DNA of 64,000 nt from Bacillus sp. CECT 9360 (GTDB taxonomy: Bacteria; Bacillota; Bacilli; Bacillales; DSM-1321): positions 62,001 to 126,000 of the forward strand of contig NZ_CAKKNA010000004.1 of the NCBI RefSeq assembly GCF_918741275.1. Direction: 5' to 3'. The translations under genes and the position numbers were made by a program. Positions within the stretch are counted from its first letter, which is position 1, and every line of letters starts with the position of its first letter. Shown here one piece after another: positions 34,966-44,852 of the stretch. The notes beneath the pieces are model-generated. The model was not told the origin of the DNA. It saw only the letters and a program-made list of their open reading frames with translations, and searched no databases.

Positions 34966-35095
34966 TTGACAGGAGCCGGATGAGCCGGCTTCTTTATTTG
35001 GGACAAGTTATAAAAAACGCTGAATGACTAACAATAAACAAGTACATAAAACCGTTTGCTTTTTCTGAAAAAATACAACTTAGTGGAGGCAGCTA

Positions 35096-36277
35096 ATGAA
35101 ATATATCATCGCGATAATCGGCCTGCTCGTTGTCTTTGGTTTGGCATGGATAGCGAGCAATAACCGGAAACATATCAAATTCAGACCAATTATCATCATG
35201 GTCTTCATTCAATTGATTTTATCCTTTCTTTTATTAAATACAAAATTCGGGTTAGTGATGATCACGGCGATTGCGAATGGCTTCGGAAAATTACTTGAAT
35301 ACGCTAATGAGGGAATTAATTTTGTGTTTGGCGGGCTGGCAAATGAAGGGCAGTTGCCTTTTTTCCTGAATGTATTGCTCCCGATAGTGTTCATTTCCGT
35401 CTTAATCGGCATCTTACAGCATTTTAAAATTCTTCCTTTTATCATGAAAGGAATCGGCATCGTGCTTAGCAAAATAAACGGAATGGGCAGATTGGAATCG
35501 TATAATGCCGTTGCATCCGCAATGGTTGGACAATCCGAGGTTTTCATTACCGTAAAAAAACAGCTCGGCCAACTGCCTGAACACCGTCTCTACACATTAT
35601 GCGCGTCCGCAATGTCAACAGTATCGATGTCGATTGTCGGCGCTTATATGACGATGATCGAACCTAGATATGTTGTAACTGCGATTGTTATTAACCTGTT
35701 TGGCGGCTTCATCATCGCGTCGATTATCAATCCTTACACAGTGGATGATAAAGAAGACATCCTTGAGGTACAGGAGGAAGCGAAACAAACGTTTTTCGAG
35801 ATGATCGGCGAGTATATTATGGATGGTTTTAAAGTAGCCATCATTGTAGCGGCAATGCTGATCGGCTTCGTAGCTTTAATCGCTTTAATCAATAATGTCT
35901 TTGATATGGCTTTAGGCATGAGCTTTCAGGAAATTATCGGCTATATTTTCGCGCCGATTGCCATCATAATGGGTGTGCCAGTGGGAGAAGCGGTTACGGC
36001 CGGAGGTATCATGGCCACTAAATTGGTGACGAATGAGTTTGTGGCGATGATTGAATTAGGAAAGGTGGAAGCAGACTTGAGTGCACGGACGCTTGGCATC
36101 ATCTCAGTGTTCCTTGTATCCTTTGCAAACTTTTCTTCCATCGGCATCATTGCTGGAGCGGTTAAAGGCCTTAATGAAAAACAAGGAAACACGGTAGCTC
36201 GTTTCGGCTTGAAATTATTGTACGGTGCCACATTGGTTAGTGTGCTATCCTCAGTTATTGTAAGCTTTGTGTTATAG
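35096..36277 (+). CDS. Concentrative nucleoside transporter, NupC family
   Basis: 393 residues, GGAGG 6 bases before the ATG. About ten membrane segments. CNT-family features are [55 protein letters not shown] and the C-terminal [20 protein letters not shown]. It imports nucleosides with H+ or Na+. It is monocistronic, ending in an elaborate hairpin region. Confidence 0.92.
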   Translation: MKYIIAIIGLLVVFGLAWIASNNRKHIKFRPIIIMVFIQLILSFLLLNTKFGLVMITAIANGFGKLLEYANEGINFVFGGLANEGQLPFFLNVLLPIVFISVLIGILQHFKILPFIMKGIGIVLSKINGMGRLESYNAVASAMVGQSEVFITVKKQLGQLPEHRLYTLCASAMSTVSMSIVGAYMTMIEPRYVVTAIVINLFGGFIIASIINPYTVDDKEDILEVQEEAKQTFFEMIGEYIMDGFKVAIIVAAMLIGFVALIALINNVFDMALGMSFQEIIGYIFAPIAIIMGVPVGEAVTAGGIMATKLVTNEFVAMIELGKVEADLSARTLGIISVFLVSFANFSSIGIIAGAVKGLNEKQGNTVARFGLKLLYGATLVSVLSSVIVSFVL

Positions 36278-36280
36278 CAA

Positions 36281-36379
36281 ATACGGATTGAACAATGGCA
36301 ATTCTTTTTTGGTATAAAGGGATTGCCTTTTTACAATTTGCCTGTAGGGCAAGTCGAATTGTAAACAAACAATCCGTAT
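36281..36379. repeat. Cruciform-like structured element (99 bp)
   Basis: The outer stem ATACGGATTG/CAATCCGTAT (10 bp) encloses two hairpins: GGCAAT...ATTGCC (36298-36328) and ACAATT-TGCC...GGCA...AATTGT (36333-36362). This makes a three-way junction. It could terminate the nucleoside transporter gene or be a small mobile structured repeat. Confidence 0.6.
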
Positions 36380-36391
36380 AGGTGTTAAGCG

Positions 36392-36702
36392 GTGAGTAGT
36401 TCAAGTAGAGTCGTCTCCAGGGAACCGCTGTTCAGCTCCCGGGACAAGTACGACAGCGGCTGCGGCTGGCCAAGCTTCACTCGGCAAGCGTCACGGAAAA
36501 AATCGACCTGAGCCACCGGATGACACGGACGGAGGTGAGAAGCAGGAAAGCCGACTCACATCTTGGCCATGTATTTCCGGATGGCCCGGTACCAACTGAA
36601 CTTCGTTACTGCATGAATTCTGCGGCCCTCCGCTTCATCCCGAAAGAAGAAATGGAGCAGCAAGGGTATAGCGACTTACTGTTGCTGTTTAAAATCAAAT
36701 GA
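36392..36702 (+). pseudogene. Decayed methionine sulfoxide reductase B (msrB) fragment
   Basis: One frame from 36410 encodes [20 protein letters not shown], typical of MsrB, then breaks near PSFT. A second frame from about 36489 continues with [28 protein letters not shown] and [16 protein letters not shown] to a stop at 36702. The zinc and catalytic regions ([14 protein letters not shown]) are recognisable, but a small deletion/frameshift separates them and the N-terminus is missing. GC content is visibly higher than in neighbouring genes, suggesting transfer before decay. The MsrB product is not functional here. Confidence 0.85.
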
Positions 36703-36734
36703 TAAGGATGAGCGGAAAAAAACCACTCGTTTAG

Positions 36735-37292
36735 TTAAATCGAATCTAAAATATCGGCCGTGGACTTCACTATGGCAAACTCACCATGGAGACTGCTCAA
36801 ATGCACCCTATGGATAATGTCAGCAGTAAATATTTGGCCACTAATGAAATCCTCGTGATCGAATGTTGCTGTGGCGTCTTCCGCCACAATCATTTCAAAG
36901 CCAAGGTTACCGCCCATCCGGACTGTTGTCGATACACAATGATCCGTCACTAAACCGGCGGTAATCAGCCGGGTAATCCCGTTTTCACGCAGGTAATCTT
37001 CAAGTTCAGTTCCGATAAAGGCACTGTTTACATGCTTCACAATAACCTTTTCATTTGCTTCCGGCAGCAGACCATCAATAAATTCAGTGGCTCCTCCATT
37101 TTTATATAACAAGCTATCTGGATTATTCGAAAGATGTTGGGTATGGATGATCGGCCAGTGATTTTGTCTGAATTTCCCTAATAGTTCTTGCGCGTTTCTT
37201 TCTGCAGTTGGATTATTCCGATTTCCCCATATTTTATCGTGAAAAGCTTTTTGGAAGTCTATAAGTAATAGGGCAGTATCAAATTCATTCAT
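36735..37292 (-). CDS. Isochorismatase-family cysteine hydrolase
   Basis: 185 residues, GGAGG upstream. The catalytic triad is visible: Asp in ALLLIDFQKAFHD, Lys in VIVKHVNSAFIGT and Cys in TAGLVTDHCVSTTVRMGGNLG. The family hydrolyses amides (nicotinamide, peroxyureidoacrylate, carbamoylsarcosine) or isochorismate; the substrate is not evident. It overlaps the AhpD-like gene by 8 bases and is divergent from an Lrp-type regulator. Confidence 0.88.
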   Translation of the reverse strand: MNEFDTALLLIDFQKAFHDKIWGNRNNPTAERNAQELLGKFRQNHWPIIHTQHLSNNPDSLLYKNGGATEFIDGLLPEANEKVIVKHVNSAFIGTELEDYLRENGITRLITAGLVTDHCVSTTVRMGGNLGFEMIVAEDATATFDHEDFISGQIFTADIIHRVHLSSLHGEFAIVKSTADILDSI

Positions 37293-37713
37293 TTATTGAT
37301 TCCTCCTTATTTTCCGGTTTTAACTCCATAAGTGCCCCGAAGTATTGCTGAGCTGTTGTGAAGCAAATAAAAGCGATCAGCTCAGATATTTCTTCATCAG
37401 TGAACATTTCCTTCAAGACGTGAAAAAACTTCTCCTCTACCTTTTCCCGCTGCATGAGAAAGACTTCAGTGAAAGCAACTGCATAGCTTGTTTTCATATT
37501 TTCCGGACTCTCAGGCCTTCCTTTAGATTGACAGTATTCACAGCGATTTCCAAATGCTAAGACTCTCCTTACTTGTTCCTTTAATTGATAAGATAGTAAG
37601 GCATCTTCAGAAAGAGCCTCTGATAATGAACTCCATTTATCAAGAACTTCTTGTGAATAAAAGAGCTGTTGAAAAGGTGAAAAACCAAGTGCCGATTTTT
37701 TAATCCTTGCCAT
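37285..37713 (-). CDS. Carboxymuconolactone decarboxylase/AhpD-like protein
   Basis: 142 residues, AAAGGGGGA 6 bases before the ATG. All-helical, with a CxxC motif in NRCEYCQSKG, the redox pair used by AhpD-like alkylhydroperoxidases and CMD-family proteins. FTDEEISELIAFICFTTAQQYFG is the conserved second helix pair. It forms an operon with the downstream cysteine hydrolase, so a joint detoxification or catabolic task is likely but unspecified. Confidence 0.82.
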   Translation of the reverse strand: MARIKKSALGFSPFQQLFYSQEVLDKWSSLSEALSEDALLSYQLKEQVRRVLAFGNRCEYCQSKGRPESPENMKTSYAVAFTEVFLMQREKVEEKFFHVLKEMFTDEEISELIAFICFTTAQQYFGALMELKPENKEESINE

Positions 37714-37831
37714 ATAAATTCCCCCTTTGAGATAATAGTAAGGTAAAATTATGCAATTTTTAATTTAGATTGTAACGATTAAATAAAAATATATTTAAAA
37801 ATTTAACCACTTTTAAGGGGAGAGTTTAAAA

Positions 37832-38266
37832 ATGAAAATCGACGAAATCGACCGTCTTATTTTACAAGAGCTAGGAAAGGATAGCAGATTATCGATGAGG
37901 GAGCTGGGAAAGAAGGTCAATATGTCTTCTCCGGCTGTTACAGAAAGGGTCAGGCAGATGGAGTCCTTTGGAATCATTAAGGGGTACAGCCTTGAAACAG
38001 ATATGAAAAAACTGGGCTATCCGATTGAATGTATTATTGAGGCGACGATAAAAAATGGAGAGTATGATCGGTTTAAAAGATATATCGGAGGACTTTCCTG
38101 TGTGGAATTTTGCTATCGGATTGCCGGGCAGGCTTGTTATATTTTAAAAATCCATTCCGAAAGCATCGAAAAAGTGGAGGAGTTCATCAATGATACGATT
38201 CCATATGCATCCACAGTCACCCATGTGGTCTTGTCACGGATCGAAACGCCACGAGTAGAAATGTAG
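37832..38266 (+). CDS. Lrp/AsnC-family transcriptional regulator
   Basis: 144 residues, AAGGGGAGA upstream. The N-terminal HTH (IDRLILQELGKDSRLSMREL, VNMSSPAVTERVRQMESFGI) is followed by the RAM ligand domain (CVEFCYRIAGQACYILKIH). It is divergent from the AhpD-like/hydrolase pair with a 118-bp gap, making that operon its probable target. Confidence 0.92.
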   Translation: MKIDEIDRLILQELGKDSRLSMRELGKKVNMSSPAVTERVRQMESFGIIKGYSLETDMKKLGYPIECIIEATIKNGEYDRFKRYIGGLSCVEFCYRIAGQACYILKIHSESIEKVEEFINDTIPYASTVTHVVLSRIETPRVEM

Positions 38267-38304
38267 TAAAAATAGAAAAAACGTAAAATGTTTATTCTGT
38301 ACAA

Positions 38305-38348
38305 ATAAAGCCTGAAATCCGATTCTTTTAGGATTCCAGGCTTATTAA
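38305..38348. terminator. Bidirectional terminator
   Basis: AATAAAGCCTG...AATCC and GGATT.CAGGCTTATT pair around a 10-base loop between convergent genes. Confidence 0.85.
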
Positions 38349-38352
38349 TATC

Positions 38353-40017
38353 TTAAATTTTAAATGAACTTTTTAGTTCAACGATTTGATTGAAGACAAT
38401 ATGATCTGCAGTTGTATGCTTAGGATCGACATTGAAGTAGCCATGTCTGAAGAACTGGAATTTATCCTGTGGCTTGACAGTCTTCATGTTTGGCTCGACA
38501 AACCCTTGAATAATTTCTAAGGATTTTGGGTTAACCCGTTCAAGGAAGGATTTTTCAGCTGCTTCCTCATTCGCCTTCTCCTCTTCGTCGTGGATGAGCG
38601 GCTCATATAGACGGAATTCCGCAGGAACCGCATTCTTGGCATCGACCCAGTGAATCGTTCCTTTTACTTTTCGGCCTGTGAAGCCAGTACCGCTTTTTGT
38701 TTCCGGATCGTACGTACAGTGTAGCTCGATTACGTTTCCATTCTCATCCTTGATAACGTCTTCGCATTTGATGAAATAGGCATGCTTTAAGCGGACTTCA
38801 TTTCCAGGGAAAAGGCGGAAGTACTTTTTCGGCGGATCTTCCATAAAATCGTCCTGCTCGATATAAATCTCCCGCGAGAATGGAATCTGTCTTGTGCCCA
38901 TCTCCGGATTTTCTGGATTGATCTCAGCTTCGAGCATTTCGACCTGATCTTCCGGATAGTTAGTGATGACCACCTTAAGCGGCTTGATGACTCCCATCGT
39001 ACGCGGTGCTTTTAATTTTAAGTCTTCCCGGACAAAATGCTCCAACACTTGGGTATCGACTGCACCATATGCTTTTGAAACACCAATTTCATGACAGAAA
39101 GCGCGAATCGCTTCAGGTGTGTAGCCTCGTCTTCTCAAGCCCGAAATTGTCGGCATACGCGGGTCGTCCCATCCGTCGACAAGACCTTCATCGACCAATT
39201 GCTTCAGCTTTCTTTTGCTCATAACCGTATTTGTTAGATTCAACCGTCCGAACTCGTATTGATGGGGTGTGCTTTCCATTTCACAGTTTGCCACGACCCA
39301 ATCATAAAGCGGGCGTTGGTCCTCAAATTCCAAAGTGCAAATGGAATGGGTAACACCTTCAATCGCATCCTCCAGAGGATGAGCGAATGCATACATCGGG
39401 TAAATACACCATTTATCACCCGTATTGTGGTGGGTAACATGAGCAATCCGGTAAATCACCGGGTCACGCAGATTGATGTTCGGTGAAGACATATCAATCT
39501 TGGCGCGAAGCACTTTTTCACCGTTACCGAACTCACCATTTCGCATCCGCTCAAATAAATCCAGGTTTTCTTCAACAGTACGGCTTCTATAAGGGCTGTT
39601 CTTGCCAGGCTCGGTCAATGTCCCGCGATATTCACGGATTTCATCCGCTGAGAGGTCGTCCACATACGCTAACCCCTTTTTAATCAGCAGCACAGCCCGT
39701 TCATACATTTCGTCAAAGTAATCCGAAGCGAAGAACAGATTATCCCAATCATAGCCGAGCCATTTTACATCTTCTTTGATGGAATTCACGTATTCAACGT
39801 CTTCTTTTAGGGGATTTGTATCGTCAAAGCGCAGATTTGTTTTCCCGTTAAACTCGTCTGCAACACCAAAGTTCAGGATGATCGCTTTTGCGTGGCCGAT
39901 ATGCAGGTATCCGTTCGGTTCAGGAGGAAATCGTGTCACGATACGGTCATGCTTGCCGGTCTCCAGATCTTCTTTAATAATATTTTTAATAAAATTTGAA
40001 GAGTTATGTTCCAACAT
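38353..40017 (-). CDS. glnS: Glutaminyl-tRNA synthetase
   Basis: 554 residues, AGAGGTC upstream. Class I signature [18 protein letters not shown] (HIGH at 39-42), a KMSKS-type motif read MSKRKLKQL (about 265), and the GlnRS-specific [19 protein letters not shown]. The anticodon-binding beta-barrels occupy about 340-550. It charges tRNA-Gln directly. Bacillus subtilis and many relatives lack GlnRS and instead make Gln-tRNA via GatCAB, so this gene is unusual in this setting. No T-box leader motif (GGTGGNACCGCG-like) was found upstream. Confidence 0.95.
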   Translation of the reverse strand: MLEHNSSNFIKNIIKEDLETGKHDRIVTRFPPEPNGYLHIGHAKAIILNFGVADEFNGKTNLRFDDTNPLKEDVEYVNSIKEDVKWLGYDWDNLFFASDYFDEMYERAVLLIKKGLAYVDDLSADEIREYRGTLTEPGKNSPYRSRTVEENLDLFERMRNGEFGNGEKVLRAKIDMSSPNINLRDPVIYRIAHVTHHNTGDKWCIYPMYAFAHPLEDAIEGVTHSICTLEFEDQRPLYDWVVANCEMESTPHQYEFGRLNLTNTVMSKRKLKQLVDEGLVDGWDDPRMPTISGLRRRGYTPEAIRAFCHEIGVSKAYGAVDTQVLEHFVREDLKLKAPRTMGVIKPLKVVITNYPEDQVEMLEAEINPENPEMGTRQIPFSREIYIEQDDFMEDPPKKYFRLFPGNEVRLKHAYFIKCEDVIKDENGNVIELHCTYDPETKSGTGFTGRKVKGTIHWVDAKNAVPAEFRLYEPLIHDEEEKANEEAAEKSFLERVNPKSLEIIQGFVEPNMKTVKPQDKFQFFRHGYFNVDPKHTTADHIVFNQIVELKSSFKI

Positions 40018-40297
40018 GTTCGACCTCTTTCATGGTTTCTAGTGCTTTTAATTTTACCTGTATATATATCATAAATACAGACATATTTCCATGTTTGGCT
40101 CCAGATGGGCCTGCTTGATGCCAAGAAGGTTTGGTTATTTGAAACTCAACTCAGAAAAAACGCGATAAATGTTCAATGTTTCACAATCTTTCAATTTAGA
40201 ACTCATGCTACATTAGATATGTAAAGAGTGCTTCAATAATCTTCAAGCTTGAAAGAAAAAGGAGGAATGATCCGCATGATTTATTGTGTTTGAAGCG

Positions 40298-40432
40298 ATG
40301 AAAGTTGATGAAGGAACAGACTTTCCATTCTGTATTTGGACCGTCAACTATGTAGTGCTGGCGAAGCCGAACGCAACAGCATATAATGATCTGTCTTTCG
40401 TGAAAATATTCCGCAATCCGGTTTGCGAATGA
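40298..40432 (+). CDS. Possible small ORF of 44 residues in the glnS-adhE gap
   Basis: Starts MKVDEGTDFPFCIWTVNYVV and ends NPVCE. No good ribosome site precedes it, and AAAGGAGG at 40258-40266 is too distant. It could be a decayed gene end. The remaining gap (40018-40625) contains a -10 TATAAT at 40524-40529 and the adhE operator. Confidence 0.25.
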   Translation: MKVDEGTDFPFCIWTVNYVVLAKPNATAYNDLSFVKIFRNPVCE

Positions 40433-40589
40433 CTAATCCGTTTAAAAAGGAGGAAAAATATTATTTTATGTTACATGTTCAATTATTCACAAATATGACA
40501 AACACATTTTTCCAACAAACTACTATAATAAAAATATAAAGGTGAACGGTAGAAGGATCCCTAGCGCTCGCCTATATTTTTCAAAGCAC

Positions 40590-40607
40590 ATGTGAAATAT
40601 TTCACAA
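40590..40607. promoter_or_regulatory. Rex operator upstream of adhE
   Basis: ATGTGAAATATTTCACAA is a near-perfect copy of the Rex box TTGTGAANNNNTTCACAA. It lies 18 bases before the adhE start and about 60 bases after the TATAAT. A half-site-like TTGTGAATAATTGAACAT (minus strand) lies at 40470-40487. Confidence 0.8.
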
Positions 40608-40625
40608 ACTATTGGAGGTTTTTTT

Positions 40626-43229
40626 ATGGCGACTGAAGAAAAAGTAATAAGTCAAAAAACCGCGGTAATGAAGAGTATCGATGCATTGGCGAAAAACGCA
40701 AAGAAGGCTCTCGACCAGTTCCGACAGTTCGATCAGGAAGCAATTGATCGCATTGTAAAAGAAATGGCGCTGGCAGGGCTCGATCAACACATGCAGCTTG
40801 CCAAGATGGCAGTCGAAGAGACAAAACGGGGAGTTTATGAAGATAAAATTATAAAAAACCTGTTTGCTACAGAGTATGTGTACCATAATATCAAAAACGA
40901 TAAAACGGTTGGCATCATTCATGAAAATGTCCATGAAGGAATAATCGAATTTGCCGAGCCGGTTGGCGTCATAGCAGGTGTGACACCGGTAACTAATCCA
41001 ACTTCCACAACTATGTTTAAAGCGATAATTAGCATTAAAACGCGGAATCCAATCATCTTTGCTTTTCATCCATCCGCCCAGAAATCCAGTAGCGAAGCAG
41101 CAAAAATCCTCCGCGATGCAGCAAGAAGGGCAGGAGCGCCTGAGCATTGCATTCAGTGGATTGAAACACCATCTTTGGATGCAACAAGGGAGCTTATGAA
41201 TCATCCTGGTATTTCGTTAATTCTGGCGACAGGTGGTTCCGGCATGGTGAAATCCGCTTACAGCTCAGGTAAGCCAGCGCTCGGGGTCGGTCCGGGAAAC
41301 GTTCCGGCCTATATCGAAAAAACAGCGTATGTAAAACGAGCGGTAAACGATTTGATTTTATCTAAAACATTTGATAATGGGATGATTTGTGCTTCCGAAC
41401 AAGCAGTCATTATTGATAAAGAAATATATGAACAAACCAAGAACGAATTGCAGAATAACGGCTGCTACTTCTTAAATGAAGAGGAAAGAAAACAAGTCGA
41501 AAGTCTTGTCATTTCTGAAAAAACCTGTGCAGTAAACCCGGATATAGTAGGAAAGCCGGCGTTTGAAATTGCTAAACTGGCCGGTGTCGCTGTTCCTGAA
41601 GAAACAAAAATATTGATCGCTGAACTGAAGGGCGTAGGTCCCGCGTACCCGCTTTCCCGTGAAAAGCTAAGCCCTGTACTGGCATACTATAAAGCTGCCA
41701 ACAGGAAGGAAGGCTTAAGGTTTGCTGAGGAAATGCTGGAATTCGGAGGGCTCGGTCATTCCGCTGTCATTCATACCGAAGATGAAGAGGTGGCAGAGGA
41801 GTTTGGAAGGATTATGAAAGCAGGCCGGATTATCGTAAACTCCCCTTCTTCCCAAGGAGCGATTGGTGATATCTACAATGCTTACATGCCTTCCTTGACA
41901 CTCGGATGCGGAACGTACGGCGGCAACTCCGTTTCAACAAACGTCGGTGCGATTCACCTTCTCAACATTAAAAAAATGGCCAAAAGGAATGTTAATATGC
42001 AATGGTTTAAAGTTCCGCCGAAAGTTTATTTTGAAAAAAACTCAACCCAATACTTGGCTAAAATGCCTAATATCTCGAAAGCATTCATTGTTACCGATCC
42101 TGGAATGGTAAAGCTCGGATACGTCGATAAAGTCCTGCATTATTTAAGAAAGCGGCCGGACTATGTTCATTGTGAAATCTTTTCCGATGTGGAACCGGAT
42201 CCCTCTATAGAGACTGTCACCAGAGGCGCAGAAAGGATGAAAAGCTTTGCGCCTGATGTGATTATCGCGCTTGGCGGAGGCTCAGCTATGGATGCGGCAA
42301 AAGGCATGTGGCTTTTCTACGAGCATCCTGAGACAGAATTCCACGGGCTGAAGCAGAAGTTCATGGATATCCGCAAGCGGGTCGTAAAATTCCCACATCT
42401 AGGCGAAAAAGCAAAATTTGTTGCCATCCCGACAACATCAGGAACCGGCTCTGAGGTTACGTCATTCGCGGTTATCACCGACAAAGAAGCAAATACGAAA
42501 TTTCCGCTTGCCGATTATGAACTGACACCGGATGTGGCGATTATCGATCCGCAATTTGTCATGACCGTTCCGAAGCATATCACAGCCGATACAGGAATGG
42601 ACGTGCTGACCCATGCCATCGAAGCATACGTATCTAATATGGCGAACGACTTCACGGATGGACTTGCAATGAAAGCGATCCAGCTTGTATTTGAATACTT
42701 GCCAAAGGCATATCGGGACGGAAGCGATGAGTTAGCCCGTGAAAAAATGCACAACGCTTCAACGATCGCTGGTATGGCATTTGCCAATGCATTCCTTGGC
42801 ATAAACCATAGCCTTGCCCATAAATTGGGTGCTGAGTTCCATATCGCCCATGGTCGCTCCAATGCGATCTTAATGCCGCATGTAATCAGGTACAATGCGA
42901 CAAAACCGACCAAATTTGCCGCTTTCCCGAAATATCAATATTTTATCGCCGATCAGCGCTATGCTGAGATTGCGAAAGTTCTCGGGCTGCCGGCAAAAAC
43001 AACGGAGGAAGGTGTAGAAAGTCTGATAACGGCCATTGTCAAAATGGCAAAAGAACTTAATATACCGATGAGCATCGAAGCAAACGGGGTTAAAAAAGAG
43101 GATTTCGAGAGTAAAGTGGCTGAGCTGGCAGATCACGCATTTGAAGATCAGTGCACAACAGCCAACCCTAAGTTGCCGCTCGTCACCGAATTAGAGGAAG
43201 TATACCGCAACACTTTCAAAGGGGTATAA
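40626..43229 (+). CDS. adhE: Bifunctional acetaldehyde-CoA/alcohol dehydrogenase
   Basis: 867 residues, TTGGAGG upstream. The N-terminal half (about 1-440) is a CoA-acylating aldehyde dehydrogenase with the catalytic Cys in DNGMICASEQ (about 254). The C-terminal half (about 460-860) is an iron-dependent alcohol dehydrogenase with ALGGGSAMDAAK, the His ligands in GINHSLAHKLG and FHIAHGRSN. It reduces acetyl-CoA to ethanol and regenerates NAD+ in fermentation. A Rex operator (NADH sensor) next to the start codon predicts induction at high NADH/NAD+. Its length is typical of full AdhE. Confidence 0.96.
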   Translation: MATEEKVISQKTAVMKSIDALAKNAKKALDQFRQFDQEAIDRIVKEMALAGLDQHMQLAKMAVEETKRGVYEDKIIKNLFATEYVYHNIKNDKTVGIIHENVHEGIIEFAEPVGVIAGVTPVTNPTSTTMFKAIISIKTRNPIIFAFHPSAQKSSSEAAKILRDAARRAGAPEHCIQWIETPSLDATRELMNHPGISLILATGGSGMVKSAYSSGKPALGVGPGNVPAYIEKTAYVKRAVNDLILSKTFDNGMICASEQAVIIDKEIYEQTKNELQNNGCYFLNEEERKQVESLVISEKTCAVNPDIVGKPAFEIAKLAGVAVPEETKILIAELKGVGPAYPLSREKLSPVLAYYKAANRKEGLRFAEEMLEFGGLGHSAVIHTEDEEVAEEFGRIMKAGRIIVNSPSSQGAIGDIYNAYMPSLTLGCGTYGGNSVSTNVGAIHLLNIKKMAKRNVNMQWFKVPPKVYFEKNSTQYLAKMPNISKAFIVTDPGMVKLGYVDKVLHYLRKRPDYVHCEIFSDVEPDPSIETVTRGAERMKSFAPDVIIALGGGSAMDAAKGMWLFYEHPETEFHGLKQKFMDIRKRVVKFPHLGEKAKFVAIPTTSGTGSEVTSFAVITDKEANTKFPLADYELTPDVAIIDPQFVMTVPKHITADTGMDVLTHAIEAYVSNMANDFTDGLAMKAIQLVFEYLPKAYRDGSDELAREKMHNASTIAGMAFANAFLGINHSLAHKLGAEFHIAHGRSNAILMPHVIRYNATKPTKFAAFPKYQYFIADQRYAEIAKVLGLPAKTTEEGVESLITAIVKMAKELNIPMSIEANGVKKEDFESKVAELADHAFEDQCTTANPKLPLVTELEEVYRNTFKGV

Positions 43230-43239
43230 CAGCTGTTTA

Positions 43240-43292
43240 AAAGGGCCGACTTAAAAATCACGTCACGTGCTTTTGGGTCGGCCTCCTTTATT
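43240..43292 (+). terminator. Terminator after adhE
   Basis: GGGCCGACTTAAAA and TTTTGGGTCGGCC, with an inner CACGT/CGTG stem, followed by TCCTTTATTTTT. Confidence 0.8.
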
Positions 43293-43327
43293 TTTCCATT
43301 TTGATCGTTCTCACCGTGTCGAAATAG

Positions 43328-43375
43328 ATTGATTATTAACGAGAAATCGATATATGAGCTAGGTTAATAATCAAT
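43328..43375. terminator. 13-bp perfect inverted repeat, probable terminator of the leftward ABC operon
   Basis: ATTGATTATTAAC and GTTAATAATCAAT around a 22-base loop. AT-rich and without a clear T tail, so the function is uncertain. Confidence 0.4.
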
Positions 43376-43396
43376 TTTGCAAAGTTCGTCTTCGGT

Positions 43397-44140
43397 TTAT
43401 TTTAAATCGGTGGTACTTAGAAATTCTTTCGTACGTTCTTCCTTAGGGTTAATAAAGAATTCCTCGGAAGGCGCACTTTCTACGATTCTTCCTTCGGACA
43501 TAAAGATGATCCAATCGCCAACTTCACGTGCGAAGCCCATTTCATGGGTGACGACAACCATGGTCATCCCTTCCTTGGCAAGCCCCTTCATGGTTTCGAG
43601 CACCTCGCCTACAAGCTCAGGGTCAAGCGCAGATGTAGGCTCATCAAACAACAGGATGTCTGGTTTCATAGCCAGCGCTCGAGCGATGGCGACACGTTGC
43701 TTCTGCCCGCCGGAAAGCTTACTTGGATACACATCGGCTTTATCAGATAGTCCTACTTTTTCTAGCAGCTGTTTCGCTTCTTCGATGGCCTGCTTCTTGG
43801 GCACCTTTTTTACATGGGTAGGCGCTTCGATGATATTTTCGACCACCGTCATATGTGGGAATAATTGAAAGTGTTGAAATACCATCCCCACTTTTTCACG
43901 GACCTTGTTAATATCATGGGAATCCGGGGTAATTTCCTCCCCCTCAATTAAAATTTGACCGCTATCTTTCTTTTCTAAATAGTTGATGCATCGCAGCAAT
44001 GTACTCTTGCCGGAGCCGCTGGAGCCGATCAGGCAAACCACGTCGCTCTCCAGCACCTTCATGTCAATGTCCTTCAACACATGAAGATCACCAAATGATT
44101 TATTTAAATTTTTTATTCGAATCATTGTTCGCTCACTCAA
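43397..44140 (-). CDS. Polar amino-acid ABC importer ATPase (second system)
   Basis: 247 residues from TTG 44140, 7 bases after GGGAGGA. Walker [20 protein letters not shown]-loop [16 protein letters not shown], signature [18 protein letters not shown] and Walker [16 protein letters not shown]. Third gene of a leftward binding protein-permease-ATPase operon. Confidence 0.93.
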   Translation of the reverse strand: MSERTMIRIKNLNKSFGDLHVLKDIDMKVLESDVVCLIGSSGSGKSTLLRCINYLEKKDSGQILIEGEEITPDSHDINKVREKVGMVFQHFQLFPHMTVVENIIEAPTHVKKVPKKQAIEEAKQLLEKVGLSDKADVYPSKLSGGQKQRVAIARALAMKPDILLFDEPTSALDPELVGEVLETMKGLAKEGMTMVVVTHEMGFAREVGDWIIFMSEGRIVESAPSEEFFINPKEERTKEFLSTTDLK

Positions 44141-44153
44141 TTGAAAATCCTCC

Positions 44154-44819
44154 CTATTTGTCGCTTACTGCCAATCTCTTTTCTAAAATATTTACAATAG
44201 CGGTTAACAGAGCTACAAGAATTAAGTAGTAGACTGCAACAATCAATAAATATGTCATTTCGTCAAAGTTATTCGATCCAAGCGTAGTGGCCACGTTAAA
44301 CAGCTCGTTCATCGATATGAAGGCAGCCAGCGAGGAATCCTTTAGACCAATAATGAACTGGTTCCCGAGCGGTGGGAGGGCTCGTCTGAACGCCTGAGGA
44401 AGGATAATGCGCCTTAATGTTAAGGGCGTACTCATCCCAAGGGAGCGTCCGGCTTCCATCTGCCCTTTATCAATCGATTGGATGGTTCCGCGGAAAATCT
44501 CGGCGATGTATGCCCCATTATGGAACGCAAGCGCTAGAGCAGCTGCCCAGAAGTCGGGAAGCAGGAAAATACCGCTGATTCCGAAGTAGAGGACGAAGAT
44601 TTGGACAATAAGAGGGGTACCTCTAATCAAATACACATAGGCATCTGAAATCCATCCTAGAATTTTAATGTTAGAAATTTTTAATAGAGCAAAAAAGAGT
44701 CCGATTACAATACCCACCAATACAGAAACCGCCGTAAGCTTTAAGGTCAGCAGCATGGCATCGATAAATACATCATTCGAATCTATCAATGTAGTAAAAA
44801 AATGAGAAAAACTAGGCAA
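44154..44819 (-). CDS. Polar amino-acid ABC importer permease (second system)
   Basis: 221 residues from TTG 44819, 7 bases after AAAGGAAG. Five membrane segments, the signature [19 protein letters not shown], and the EAA loop [20 protein letters not shown] followed by IILPQAF. It starts 33 bases after the binding-protein gene and ends 13 bases before the ATPase gene. Confidence 0.92.
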   Translation of the reverse strand: MPSFSHFFTTLIDSNDVFIDAMLLTLKLTAVSVLVGIVIGLFFALLKISNIKILGWISDAYVYLIRGTPLIVQIFVLYFGISGIFLLPDFWAAALALAFHNGAYIAEIFRGTIQSIDKGQMEAGRSLGMSTPLTLRRIILPQAFRRALPPLGNQFIIGLKDSSLAAFISMNELFNVATTLGSNNFDEMTYLLIVAVYYLILVALLTAIVNILEKRLAVSDK

Positions 44820-44852
44820 ATGAACAACTTCCTTTCTACTGTCTTCTATAAT

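Noticed and set aside
40018..40297. Possible T-box leader for glnS
   Set aside because: The T-box sequence (AGGGTGGNACCGCG-like) is absent on the minus strand upstream of the gene.
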